A DNA stretch of 64,000 bases, from assembly GCA_021397845.1 (NCBI GenBank), contig CM038051.1, positions 15,338,327 to 15,402,326 of the forward strand, read 5' to 3'. Of this stretch, positions 35,701-45,520 are shown in pieces. This DNA comes from Areca catechu. Its lineage: Eukaryota > Streptophyta > Magnoliopsida > Arecales > Arecaceae. Numbering within the stretch: the first letter of the stretch is position 1; each line of letters opens with the position of its first letter. The notes beneath the pieces were generated by a model. It did not search any database. It saw only the letters and a list, made by a program, of their open reading frames with translations, and was not told where the DNA came from. The translations under genes and the position numbers were made by a program.

Positions 35701-38700
35701 ACCTCTGAGAGTTGTCCCTCTGTTTGAGAAACTTGCGGATCTTGAGGCAGCCCCTGCTGCTTTAGCCCGACTATTTTCAGTAGCCTGGTACAGGAGTCGG
35801 ATTGATGGAAAACAGGAAGTCATGATTGGATATTCAGATTCAGGGAAGGATGCTGGGCGCCTGTCTGCAGCTTGGCAGTTATACAAAGCTCAGGAAGAGC
35901 TTATAAAGGTCGCCAAGCAATTTGGAGTGAAATTGACAATGTTCCATGGGCGAGGAGGGACTGTTGGAAGAGGAGGTGGTCCAACTCATCTTGCTATATT
36001 ATCTCAGCCACCAGACACTATCCATGGATCACTTCGGGTCACAGTTCAAGGTGAAGTTATTGAGCAGTCATTTGGAGAGGAGCATTTGTGCTTCAGAACG
36101 CTCCAACGATTCACTGCTGCTACTCTTGAACATGGAATGCATCCCCCTATTTCTCCAAAGCCGGAATGGCGTGCATTGATGGATGAGATGGCTGTTGTAG
36201 CCACAAGGGAATACAGATCAATTGTATTCCAAGAACCACGTTTTGTTGAATATTTCCGCCTGGTAAGTAATCTTCCTTTCTCATCTTCTATGCAGCTAAT
36301 GTACTCTGGTCAGCATTGCGGTGGTAAATAATGCAATGTTTGCTTGAAAATCACGAAGTAATATTTCATTCTTCTGGACACTTGGATTATTGCCACAAAC
36401 TATCCACTGATATGCTAAACCTGATATTTCATTCTTTTCTTTTTTTTCTTTTTTTGATATGATGGACAGAGTAATTCTTTGATTTAGAGGATGTACCAAT
36501 TTAAGAAAAAACTGTTGCTACTTCGAGCAACTGTTTTATTAGGAAATAGCAATTTGGTGGAATCATGTAGATTCTTTAATTTCTTTCCTAGGTTTCTGTG
36601 TGCTTCTCCCCTTTCATTTATTTTTCTTCCTGGAGAAACAATTTCTTATAGATCATTACAGGAAACGCTCTTTAATATTTGCAGGCAACTCCAGAGCTTG
36701 AGTACGGTAGGATGAACATTGGCAGTAGGCCATCAAAACGAAAGCCTAGTGGGGGCATAGAATCACTACGTGCAATCCCATGGATCTTTGCATGGACACA
36801 AACACGTTTTCACCTTCCAGTGTGGCTTGGCTTTGGTGCAGCATTTAAGCATGTCATGGAAAAAGATATCAGGAATCTTCACACGCTTCAGGTGATGTAC
36901 AACGAGTGGCCATTTTTCAGGGTTACCATTGACTTGGTTGAGATGGTTTTCGCCAAGGGAAATCCTGGCATAGCTGCTTTATTCGACAAATTGCTTGTGT
37001 CTGAAGAATTATGGCCATTTGGTGAGCGACTAAGAGCCAACTACGAAGAAACAAAGCAACTTCTTCTTCAGGTAATTCTCTCTTTCCCATTTACATTTTA
37101 ATTTATGTTAGATTGTAAGGAAGCTAAAGCCTTCGCTGTTGCGTTACATGAAATTTTGAGTAGTACATATTGTAACTTAGGCATTTATTTTTTGTTTGCC
37201 TAAAGAAGCATTTGTCATTTTAGAATTTTGTCAGGAATTGGGCAATGCATCTTTCTTCTTCCCCCTTAGTTTAAATAGGTAGGTAGTCCTTGAATACCAT
37301 GTTCCGGACATAAAGACAGAAGAGCATCACGGCTAAGGCAATGACACCATTTTGTGTGATGTTATGATGTGTTCGGGCAGCAAAGCCAGGGGCAACTCCA
37401 TTACAATGTAGAAAATTTATTTTCAGGTTAATCCTAATAAGTGACCAGTGTACAACTCTTAATACGATGTTCTTCATGCTGATTGGTTATGGTCATGTTT
37501 CTAAAGAATAAACATATAGTTTGGATAGGGCCAGGTCTTTCTTACATAGGAAAAGTCAACAACAAGACCTACTAAATTTAAGGGAGAAAATCCGTATATT
37601 GGAGTAGGTGGTTTTACCCTTCGGAACGTATGCACCAAATACGCCTCCAATTTCTGCATGGGACCCACCCTGGTGCCTTTGGGCTCCTTTGATTGGAGCA
37701 TGTGCATGCACTTAAGGTTCAGGGTTTCAACAACTTCACAGACATCTAAATTTATCCTTGATTGCATAATTGCAGTCTAAAATGAATGATCTCTATATCC
37801 AGTCAATCTCTTGTATTGGTGCTCATGAACATGCAGTTGTAAGGCTAATGGCGCGTAAATTGCTTGATTCAAAATATTCGGACGCGAAATTCAACTTGAG
37901 ATCGATTGAGCCTTAATATTTAAGTTCGAACTCAATTTAATAATTCAATAAAAAATGAGCAATACTTGAGATCGACTTGATTTAACTTAAATATTAAGAG
38001 TCATACTCGAGCTTGAATTCGAGCCTTTGTTATAATTAAAAAAAATGATTTAAAACAAAATATTTCATAATATTATTTTTAAATTATTAAATTAATATTA
38101 TATATTATAAGTAAAAGATAATATTATTAAAAATATAGATACATGTTTAGGCTTGTTACCCTTTGAACCGAGAATTTTGTTAGTTGAGCTTGACTCGGAA
38201 AATTGTTTATGCAACTTGAGTTTGATAATAGCTTAGCCGAGTTGTGCTCAGATTTAAGTCAAGCTCGAGCAGCTCACAAGCTATTCGGCTCATTTGCATC
38301 CTTAGGTTGTGTCACCATCTTTGTGCATGTACTAGAAAGCAGTCATTTTTTTATTTTAAAAGAAAACATCTATTGCGCCATTGTTTGGAAGATTATTCAA
38401 TACGAAATGACAATTCAAGTAATTGTTATTTTTTTTGTTTTGTGACAGTTTGAAGTAACCATACTTTCTTTACATATCTCAAAATTGTTATAATTACATC
38501 ATTTTTAACATCTGTCTTGTTATAAAACAATAGATACGTCGTTGATATTAAAAATTAAGAAATTTGATCTGGGAGCAATACTACTTAGAATTGCAGCCTG
38601 GTCTTTGTTATTTATTTGTGAAGGCTCTTTTGCTATGTTGTTAGATGATCCCTGATGAACTAAAAATGATGCTATGAATTTTAACTTAAAAATTGTACAC

Positions 38701-39143
38701 AAGTAAAATCCAGGCAGCGTACTACTTGGGTCATGTAACTTTTGATTTTTAATATATTGGTAAAGTTACATTTTTTTATTGATATGTACTTGTAGTTGTC
38801 GAATATCATCAATCACATAATGGTAACCAAACATGGATTTCTGCAGGTTGCTGGCCACAAAGGTCTCCTCGAAGGGGATCCATACTTGAAACAGAGAATA
38901 CGGCTGCGTGATGCATATATCACAACTTTGAATGTTTGCCAAGCTTATACGCTGAAGCAGATTAGAGACCCCGGTTACCATGTGAAGGTGAGACCGCATC
39001 TGTCAAAGGAGATAATGGAGTCTAGCAAACCAGCTGCAGAATTGGTGAAGCTAAACCCCACAAGTGAGTATGCCCCTGGGCTGGAGGATACCCTCATTCT
39101 GACCATGAAGGGTATAGCTGCTGGCATGCAGAACACTGGCTAG
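29741..39143 (+). CDS. PPC: Phosphoenolpyruvate carboxylase, plant-type, C3 form (10 exons)
   Basis: Cytosolic enzyme joining phosphoenolpyruvate and bicarbonate to give oxaloacetate and phosphate; it replenishes the citric acid cycle. Exons: 29741-29908, 30667-31058, 31337-31421, 33250-33472, 33728-33831, 33949-34039, 34830-34984, 35264-36262, 36685-37071, 38847-39143. They sum to 2,901 nt, 966 residues plus stop, the usual plant-type length. Every intron is GT/AG. Visible motifs are the phosphorylation site (Ser11 in EKLASIDAQLR), the TAHPTQS loop with catalytic His172, GYSDSGKDAGR (Lys601), FHGRGGTVGRGGG (Arg636, Arg642) and the C-terminal QNTG. Ala775 in IPWIFAWTQ and Arg885 in YLKQRIRL are the C3-type residues at the positions that become Ser and Gly in some C4 enzymes, by alignment from memory. 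That predicts a malate-sensitive housekeeping enzyme controlled by PEPC kinase. No frameshift or internal stop. The start is the only ATG that gives the family N-terminus. Spliced structure is from motif continuity, not cDNA. Confidence 0.97.
29957..30150 (+). repeat. Direct duplication in PPC intron 1 (111-bp period)
   Basis: TTCTTGATATCCGTGGACTGG at 29961 recurs at 30072 as TTCTTGATATCTGTGGACTGG. It is followed both times by AAATTT.GTAAAAATCTGGA and CTCATATTGCCA. The duplication is wholly intronic and does not touch splice sites. Confidence 0.8.
37840..38305. mobile_element. Candidate nonautonomous element in PPC intron 9
   Basis: The segment has the look of plant hAT-like nonautonomous repeats. 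GAGCTTGAATTCGAGCC-type and AAGCTCGAGCAGCTCAC-type motifs flank an AT-rich centre. The right end CTCATTTGCATCCTTAG resembles the common ending '..GTTTGCA(C/T)CCCTA'. The left end TAAGGCTAATGGCGCG pairs only weakly with it. Its presence helps explain why intron 9 is 1.8 kb. It does not alter the splice sites. Confidence 0.4.
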
Positions 39144-39599
39144 ATTGGTTAATGTGCCTGAGGAATGTTTTTTTATTGTTATTATTATTATTTAACAAAC
39201 ATATATCAAGAGTTATGGGTTTTTGTATGTGTGTTTTACGTTTTGATAGAGTTTGTCATGTTGCCCTAGGAACTTTGCATCTATTCTAAAATGGGCAACA
39301 CGCTCTTTTGGTTTTGGAGTGCTTGTAAGAATATTGAGAATGAAATTATGCAAAGGAAGTTGGAGGTTAAACTAATCTATAAAATGCGTAATCTGCTGAT
39401 TGGATGACAAATGAAGCCATAAGCCATGTGAGTGAATGATACTTGTTGGACAAATTATAAGTTTGACCGCATATATATATGGTCATTGTGTGGGCAGACC
39501 CCAGGTTTTGGTACTAACGTTTATCAGGTTAACTCAGGTCTGATTGGTTGGGCTTTCCATAACTGATCCATGTGCAACTGGTTGGAGGTGTGTAATATC
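39144..39599. other. PPC 3' UTR and short intergenic gap
   Basis: The PPC 3' UTR should lie here. An ATT microsatellite (about 39178-39192) follows the stop codon closely. I see no perfect AATAAA; AATGAAAT near 39340 is a possible weak polyadenylation signal. Element B begins about 460 bp after the stop codon. Confidence 0.5.
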
Positions 39600-39604
39600 C
39601 ATGT
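39600..39604 (+). repeat. Target-site duplication of element B (left)
   Basis: CATGT, identical to 49866-49870. A 5-bp duplication is standard for Ty3/gypsy integrases. Confidence 0.85.
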
Positions 39605-40210
39605 TGTTGCTGCGTGTGCTTTCGGACCGGGCTTGGTCGGACGTGCTAGAGCGCTCCTTTCTCGGTACCTGCAACAAAGTTTTCAAGGGCCCGTGGTGTT
39701 CCAGCGGGGATATTCCGATGCTTTAAGTCAGCGAGAGCTTGAGAGAATCGAATGGAGAAGGAAGAGAGTACTTAGCCCTTCAACGAGATCCCCCGGTCAT
39801 CTTATATAGGTGTAGAATACTGCTAAATTCTGTTAAGGGATAGGTTGAGAATGCCCGATTTATCCCTAGGAGAATCAGGATAATGGTCAGGTGGCTCCGA
39901 GACGTGGCCATGTGGTGGTGTCCATTGAAACATAATTATAGTGCCAGCTGGGAAGGACTTCTAAAGCCTTCGAGTTGTTTCCGGAGTGAGAATGAGTCGG
40001 TCGGACCCAACGGTGATGGGTCGGTCGGCCGAGGGAGAACATCCGTCAAGCCCTCTGGGGAGCAGGCTGATTGGACCTCGACGGAAGTGGGTCGTTCGGA
40101 CCTCTACTTCCGTGGGTCGGTGGTCGGACTTCTGGTAGAGTGGATCAGCCGAACCAACCGAGAGCCCACCAGCACCGATTTGATTCAGGAAAAGCCGGTT
40201 GAGTACAACA
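39605..40210 (-). repeat. 3' LTR of element B
   Basis: 606 bp. The minus strand starts TGTTGTACTCAACCGGC and ends GCAACA. A TATA box (CCTATATAAG, minus strand) lies at about 39801-39810. Its partner at 49248-49865 is alignable throughout but with scattered substitutions and small indels, so the insertion is not recent. Confidence 0.9.
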
Positions 40211-40240
40211 GTTGCCCCCCTGCTCCTGGCTTTTGAGGGG
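40211..40240 (-). promoter_or_regulatory. Polypurine tract of element B
   Basis: The minus strand reads CCTCAAAAGCCAGGAGCAGG then GGGGCAAC directly before the LTR start. The AGCAGGGGGGC run is the plus-strand priming tract, matching the GTAGGGGGCAAC tract of element A. Confidence 0.8.
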
Positions 40241-40640
40241 ACATGTGGCTTCGAAGGACAGGAGCACCACCCTTGCGCAAGTCGTGTCTGTTCTCGAGAC
40301 AACCATAAATTTGATCAGGAACATCGCACCTGATCGCTTCGAATCTTCCACGACCGGCGCCAGGGACAGATGTCTACCCCGTATTGGGGGTGTAGGGATG
40401 GCAGTTAATGCAAAGGAGGCATCATGATGAGGAGCCAGGCTAGCCTACGCAACGATTGGGATGCAGGGATGTGCCGGTGTTGTTCCCAAGGCAATCTTCT
40501 CGACGTTGATTCAGCCTTTACGAGGATCGCCGCCTGTCTGCTCCAATTGACCAGTCGCCTCGACTCCTTCGGCGTGGAACGTCGCACCAAACGATGGGAT
40601 GGTTAAGATGCCTGTGGGGTGAAGAGAGCCGCTTCTCCAT
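40241..40640. other. Spacer upstream of the aORF in element B
   Basis: About 400 bp between the polypurine tract and the aORF TATA box. There is no conserved coding sequence. By position it should be the upstream promoter region of the antisense ORF. Confidence 0.4.
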
Positions 40641-40644
40641 AGGT

Positions 40645-40653
40645 CTATAAAAG
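40645..40653 (+). promoter_or_regulatory. Candidate TATA box of the element B aORF
   Basis: CTATAAAAG lies about 220 bp upstream of the aORF start codon and points opposite to the retrotransposon. A GC-rich leader with CTTCTTCCTCCTCCGCAG follows. Element C has ATAAAAGGGGG at the same relative place (56801-56811). Confidence 0.55.
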
Positions 40654-40865
40654 GGAGGGTGAGGCGCGCAGGAAGGACTTCTTGCTATGACTGCGCTCTG
40701 CGAGAGAAATAGAGCTTCTTCCTCCTCCGCAGTCTCCAATCTTCTAGGAGTCCAGCCTCAGGTCAGTTTCCCGGTCCTTCTTCTCCTTTAGTGCTAATGG
40801 CGTCTGGTAGCTAAGGTCTAACCCATAGACGTAAGGAGCCAGGTCCGAGTGAAATCCAGTCGGTA

Positions 40866-42915
40866 ATGACCCGGGAACGAGTTGAAAACCTTAGGGCGGT
40901 GTACAACATTCCCTCGACCTTACATCTTTCTGTTCCAGGCCGAGAGGGGAGCGCGAACAATCCCTTAGGGCCAGGAAACCTCCCAATGTATGAAGCCTAT
41001 ATCAAAGCTGGTCTGAGGTTTCCTTTGCACCCTTTTTTCGTAGAAGTCTTTAACTTCTACATAGTGGCCCGAGCGTAGCTGACTCCGAATAGCATTCGGG
41101 CGATCTACTATTTCATAGCTCTATATCACAAAGCCGAGACCGAACCTAGGTTGTCCCTCTTTGGTAATTTCTTCCTTCTGAAGGACTTCAGGAGCCAGGA
41201 ATGGTGGATGTTCTGTCCCTGTCCTGGCCGACAGTTCCTGAAGTGCCTTCCGTCGGCCATTCATGGTTAGAAGGCCAAATTCTTCTTCATAGATAATCTT
41301 AATCCTTAGGGCTTCGAGCCACTATGGAGAGAGCCGAGGCCGAGGCTCCGCGAAGGGAGGGCAATTCCGATGGCCGACCAGGCCAGCTTTGCCGAAATAG
41401 AGGGGGCCGGCTCGATCATGGCATATGAATTGCTCGGGAAAGAGGTCCTTCACCAGGCAGGGGTCAACCGCCAGAGATTTCTAGGTGGGACCGACCTTCT
41501 CTCTCGTACTTTATTTTATTAACTTCATTGCTTCCCTTTTTCTCACACACCCTGATTTTTCTTTGGAACAAGAAGAAGGATGAAGATTGACAAAGCCAGA
41601 GCCATCCAGCGGGTAGTGCGGAAGAGGATTGTCCCAGCAACGGAGCCGACCGTAGAGAGACAAAAGAAGAGGCGAGAGGAGGAGCGGCCGGCATCTGTAG
41701 TGGCATTAGACTCGGATGAGGATGATGTCCCCCTGTCGGAGGCACTGAGGGTGCTAGGATCTTTGACTCTCGTCAAGCAGTCAGCTGCCCGAACGAAGCG
41801 GGTGTAGCCGGAGTCGTCCGGCATAGTGGCGGCCTCTGCCCCAGCCCCTGCCGAATTGGTGGAAGCGGTCCCTCTCACAGACAAAGGAAAGGGGACGGCC
41901 GGAGGAGAGATACCAAAGGAGAAGCGACCGAAGGAGAGGCGGGCGAGGAAGTCCGTTAGGGGGCACACCAGCACTGGCATGCTCTGAGCAACTCGTGGAG
42001 GGCGAGAAGTCTGCTCAGAGGGGCGATGACAAATGCGACTGGGAGCTGTCCATTCAAAGAAATCTGAGTGACATGGCCAAGGACTCCTATCGTGACCTTA
42101 TGAGGGTAAGACACTCACTCTGTGCCCGTGTACTTTTCTCCTATATTACCTTGCATATTACTAATTCAATCTTTTGCTTGCAGCTTCTCCATGGAATCTC
42201 CTTGATGGACGACGGTCTCGATCGGTTTCTATTTACAGCCAAAACCTCGGCCAAAAAGGTCCAGGAATCAGAGGCAGCCCGGGTGATGGCGGAGGCATCT
42301 CTGAAGATCATGGAGGAGAGGTTGTCGGCTGTCCAGGCTAAGGCTGAGTCATCGAGGGAGGCACCGAGGGAGATGCAGAATCAGCTAGCCGACCGGGAGG
42401 CTAGGCTAAAGAGGAAGAAGGCAAAGGTTAATTCCCTCGCCCATCAGCTGAGAGAGGAGGAAGAACGGTTCGCCGAGGCCGACAAGAGGGCCTAGGCTGA
42501 GCAGGCAGCAGCAGCGAAGTGGGCAAACCAACTAAAGGAAGCCAAGGAACTGGCGGTGAAGCAGGTCTGTGATACCGTGGTAAAGTACAAGGTCTCCACT
42601 ACCTTCACTGAAAAAGTAAAAGAAGCAGTGTCGTCATTCTATTCAGAAGGCTATGATGACTGCTTGAAGAAGGTGGCCGGGCTCTTCCCGGGACTTGACC
42701 TGTCTGGCGCCCAGCTAAGTGGACCAGCCAAGGAAGAGGATTATCCGACTGGTGGTGAGGCCGAGCCCTAGGCTGAAGACGGCGTGGAAGAGGTTGGAGC
42801 CATTGTCCAAGTTGAGGTAACCATAGGGACGGTGGACATCCTGATGGGAACTTCAGCTGTACCGGGTGGGGTTGAAGTCAAAACGCCAGCTGCACCTTCT
42901 GTGGGTCAGACCTAA
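40866..42915 (+). pseudogene. Antisense additional ORF (aORF) of element B
   Basis: Homologous to the aORFs of A and C. The N-terminal Transposase_28-like domain is visible: MTRERVENLRAVYNIPSTLH, 'KAGLRFPLHPFFVEVFNFY', then after a TAG, LTPNS and an FFLLKDF..WW segment to about 41270. Predicted intron about 41485-41572 (donor AG|GTGGGA, acceptor tentative). A basic region follows, then a clear intron 42106-42183 (GTAAG to TTGCAG). The last exon is a Glu/Lys/Ala coiled coil, then FYSEGYDDCLKKVAGLFPGL and an acidic tail to the TAA at 42915. Stops near 41076, 41268, 41308, 41805, 42493 and 42769 are almost all TAG where CAG or TGG would fit. The role is unknown; antisense to the element, with its own TATA-like box. 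Confidence 0.75.
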
Positions 42916-43264
42916 GGTATTTGTAAAGGTCTGACCCCCTTTCGATGTAAAAAACTTTTTGTCATCTCTTGTGTATATGTTTTTGTGTGTACAATGTCGG
43001 TTATGTCGAAGCTCTTTCCTTTCGAAAAGTTTCTAAGTGTTTTCGGTTGGCTTATCCGAGTTTGAAATTCGTAGAATAGCTGATGGATAGTAGCTCAGTC
43101 CGAACCTAGGCACTTAGAAATTTTTCTAAATGATGATCCGTCGGCCAGTCTAAACTTGAGATTCATAGAATGACTGATGGACAGTAGCTCGGTCTGAACC
43201 TGGGCACTTAGAGATTTGTCTAAGTGCCCATCCATCGGCTCTTCCAAACTCAAAGCCAGTTCTC

Positions 43265-43780
43265 CATGTGGATCGTTTAGAAACTATTGCCAGCCGAGAC
43301 CGGACTTTCGAGAGTGGGCTGCCCTAGAGCCTTTGTCGATCGGGGTCAGACTTTCGGAAGTGGGCTGCCCTAGAGCCTTTGCCGACCGGGGTCGAACTTT
43401 TGAAAGTGGGCTGCCCTAGAGCCTTTGCCGAACAGGGTCGGACTTTCGAAAGTGGGCTGCCCTGGAGCCTTTGCTGACCGAGGTCAGGCTTTCGAAAATG
43501 GGCTGCCCTAGAGCCTTTGCCGACTGGGATCGGGCTTTCGAAAGTGGGCTGTCCTAGAGCCTTTGCCGACCGGGGTCGGGCTTTTAGAAGTGGGCTGCCC
43601 TAGAGCCTTTATCGACTAGGGTCGGGCTTTCGGAAGTGGGCTGCCCTAAAGCCTTTGCCGATCGGGGTCGGACTTTCGAAAGTGGGCTGCCCTAGAGCCT
43701 TTGCCGACCGGGGTCGGACTTTTGAAAGTGAGTTGCCCTAGAGCCTTTATCGACCGGGGTCGGACTTTCGAAAGTGGCGC
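43265..43780 (+). repeat. 46-bp tandem array between aORF and integrase of element B
   Basis: About 11 copies of a unit containing GTGGGCTGCCCTAGAGCCTT, then TGCCGACCGGGGTCGGACTT and TCGAAA. Copies vary by a few substitutions (CGATCGGGG, CGACTGGGA). It sits between the two convergent genes, at the place where element C has a different array. Confidence 0.85.
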
Positions 43781-43899
43781 TGTGGTAGAAGTTGTGGCCT
43801 TTATTGATAATATTTGCGAAGATTATCTACATTCCAAGGGCGCGCCACTTGTCGCCCATCCAAATGTTCGAGCAGGTAAGTTTCGGCTCGAACTACTTC

Positions 43900-45143
43900 A
43901 ATAATTCGATAAGGGCCTTTCCAACTGGGGGAGAGTTTTTCTTGCTCGGTTGGCTTTGATATTTCGGTTCTTCACAAAACCAGATCTCCGACTTGAAAAG
44001 TTTGAGCCTTGACTCGAGAATTGTAGTGTCTGGACATTTTCTGACGATAAGTTGCCATCTTCAAACCTGCCTGGAGCCTAGACTCTTCTAGCAGGTCTAG
44101 GTCGGCCCTTCTCCGCTCTGAGTTGGTTGGCTCAGCGAAATGGTCAATCTGCAAGGATTGCAAGGACACTTCCACAGGGATTACTACCTCACTTTCGTAG
44201 GTCAGATTGAATGGAGTCTCCCTGGTCGTCGTTCTGGCAGTTGTCCGATAGGCCCAGAGTACTGAGTGAAGTTTCTCTGCCCAAATTTCTTTGGCATCAT
44301 TCAACCGGGTCTTCAGTCCATATAGGATAGTCCGATTGGTGACTTCGACTTCCCCGTTGGACTGAGGGTGGTCGACCGATGTAAGTCGATGGGAGACATG
44401 ATATTGCTGGCAGAAGTCCTGGAACTTAGGGTTGTCAAATTGTCTTCCATTGTCGGTGAAGACTATCTGTGGAATGCCGAATCGGAAGATGATGCAGTTC
44501 CGGATGAAGTTCTCTAGCTTGGCCTCCATTATTTGTGCCAGTGGCTCAGCCTCCACCCATTTGGTGAAGTAATCGATGGCCACAAGGAGGAATTTCCGTT
44601 GGCCGGATGCAGGAGGGAATGGGCCCAAGATATCCATCCCCCACTATGCGAATGGCCAGGGCGCAGTGAGTAGAACCAGCTGACTGGCAAGCCTCCTTTG
44701 GATGTTGGAGTACTTTTGGCATGCATCGTACCTTCGGATGAAGTCCGATGCATCTTTCTGAATTGTAGGCCAATAGTATCCCTGCCGGATGATCTTGTAA
44801 GCCAGGGATCTTCCTCCGAGGTGATCGCCGTAGATGCCTTCATATACCTCTCTGAGTCATAGTCTGCATCAGTCGGCCCTAAGCACTTCAGCAAGGGCTG
44901 TGAAAATAATCGCTTGTAGAGAGTACCGTCGAGAACAACATACTTCGAAGCCGTCCAGCGGACATGCTTGGCTTCGATCGGATTTTTCGGCAGGGTCCCT
45001 TTAACAAGGAAGGCAAAAATTGGGTCCATCCAAGAAGCTTCTTGTTCAACTTGGTGGACTTGCGCCGGCTCTTCAACAATACTTGGACACTGCAGATACT
45101 CCATGAATGTTCGGTCGGAAGTGTTGGTGACGGTCGTAGACAA
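43900..45143 (-). pseudogene. int: Integrase of element B
   Basis: Inserts the element cDNA into the genome. The N-terminal part (45143-44529) includes ASWMDPIFAFLVKGTLPK and a remnant of the zinc-finger region after a frameshift. The core (44637-43972) has the DDE residues: Asp in VAIDYFTKWVEAE, Asp in FTDNGRQFDNPKF and Glu in HPQSNGEVEVTNR. The C-terminal part includes AGLKMATYRQKMSRHYNSRV and FQVGDLVL. A stop and a frame change near 44640 separate the halves. Confidence 0.85.
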
Positions 45144-45148
45144 TCATG

Positions 45149-45520
45149 TCAAAGCATTCGCCCGGGGGTTTTGCAATCGAGGTATATGGAGAATTTCAAA
45201 GAATTTAAGTCGAGATACGAGGTTTTGTACATTGTTAAGGTATTTGCCAAGATCGAATCTCTCACTTCGAACTCACCCTTTACTTGATTCACCACCAGTT
45301 GAGAGTCAAAGAAGGCCCTAACTCGGTCGATGCCCAATTCATTCACTAGCCTTAGTCCTGCAAGGAGGGCTTCATACTCTACTTGGTTGTTTGATACTTG
45401 AAATGCAAAATGCAAAGCATACTCCAAACTTTCTCCATCCGGGTCGGCTAAGATCAGGCCCGCCCCATAGCCTGTAAGGTTGGACGCTCCGTCCACGTGA
45501 AGAGTCCAAGCGGACTCCAC
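45149..45520 (-). pseudogene. Second RNase H domain of element B
   Basis: The domain opens WTLHVDGASNLTGYGAGLIL. Acidic positions follow in NQVEYEALLAGL and FFDSQLVVNQVKGEF. It sits between the RT-attached RNase H and integrase. Plant Tat elements are known to carry such an extra, archaeal-type RNase H. The frame ends at a stop before the integrase portion. Confidence 0.8.

Noticed and set aside
37271..37767. Minus-strand frames inside PPC intron 9
   Set aside because: Intronic, no domains, and the PPC reading continues cleanly across this intron.
43265..43780. CRISPR-like regular repeat
   Set aside because: Units are directly tandem with no unique spacers, in a plant retrotransposon. It is a minisatellite array.
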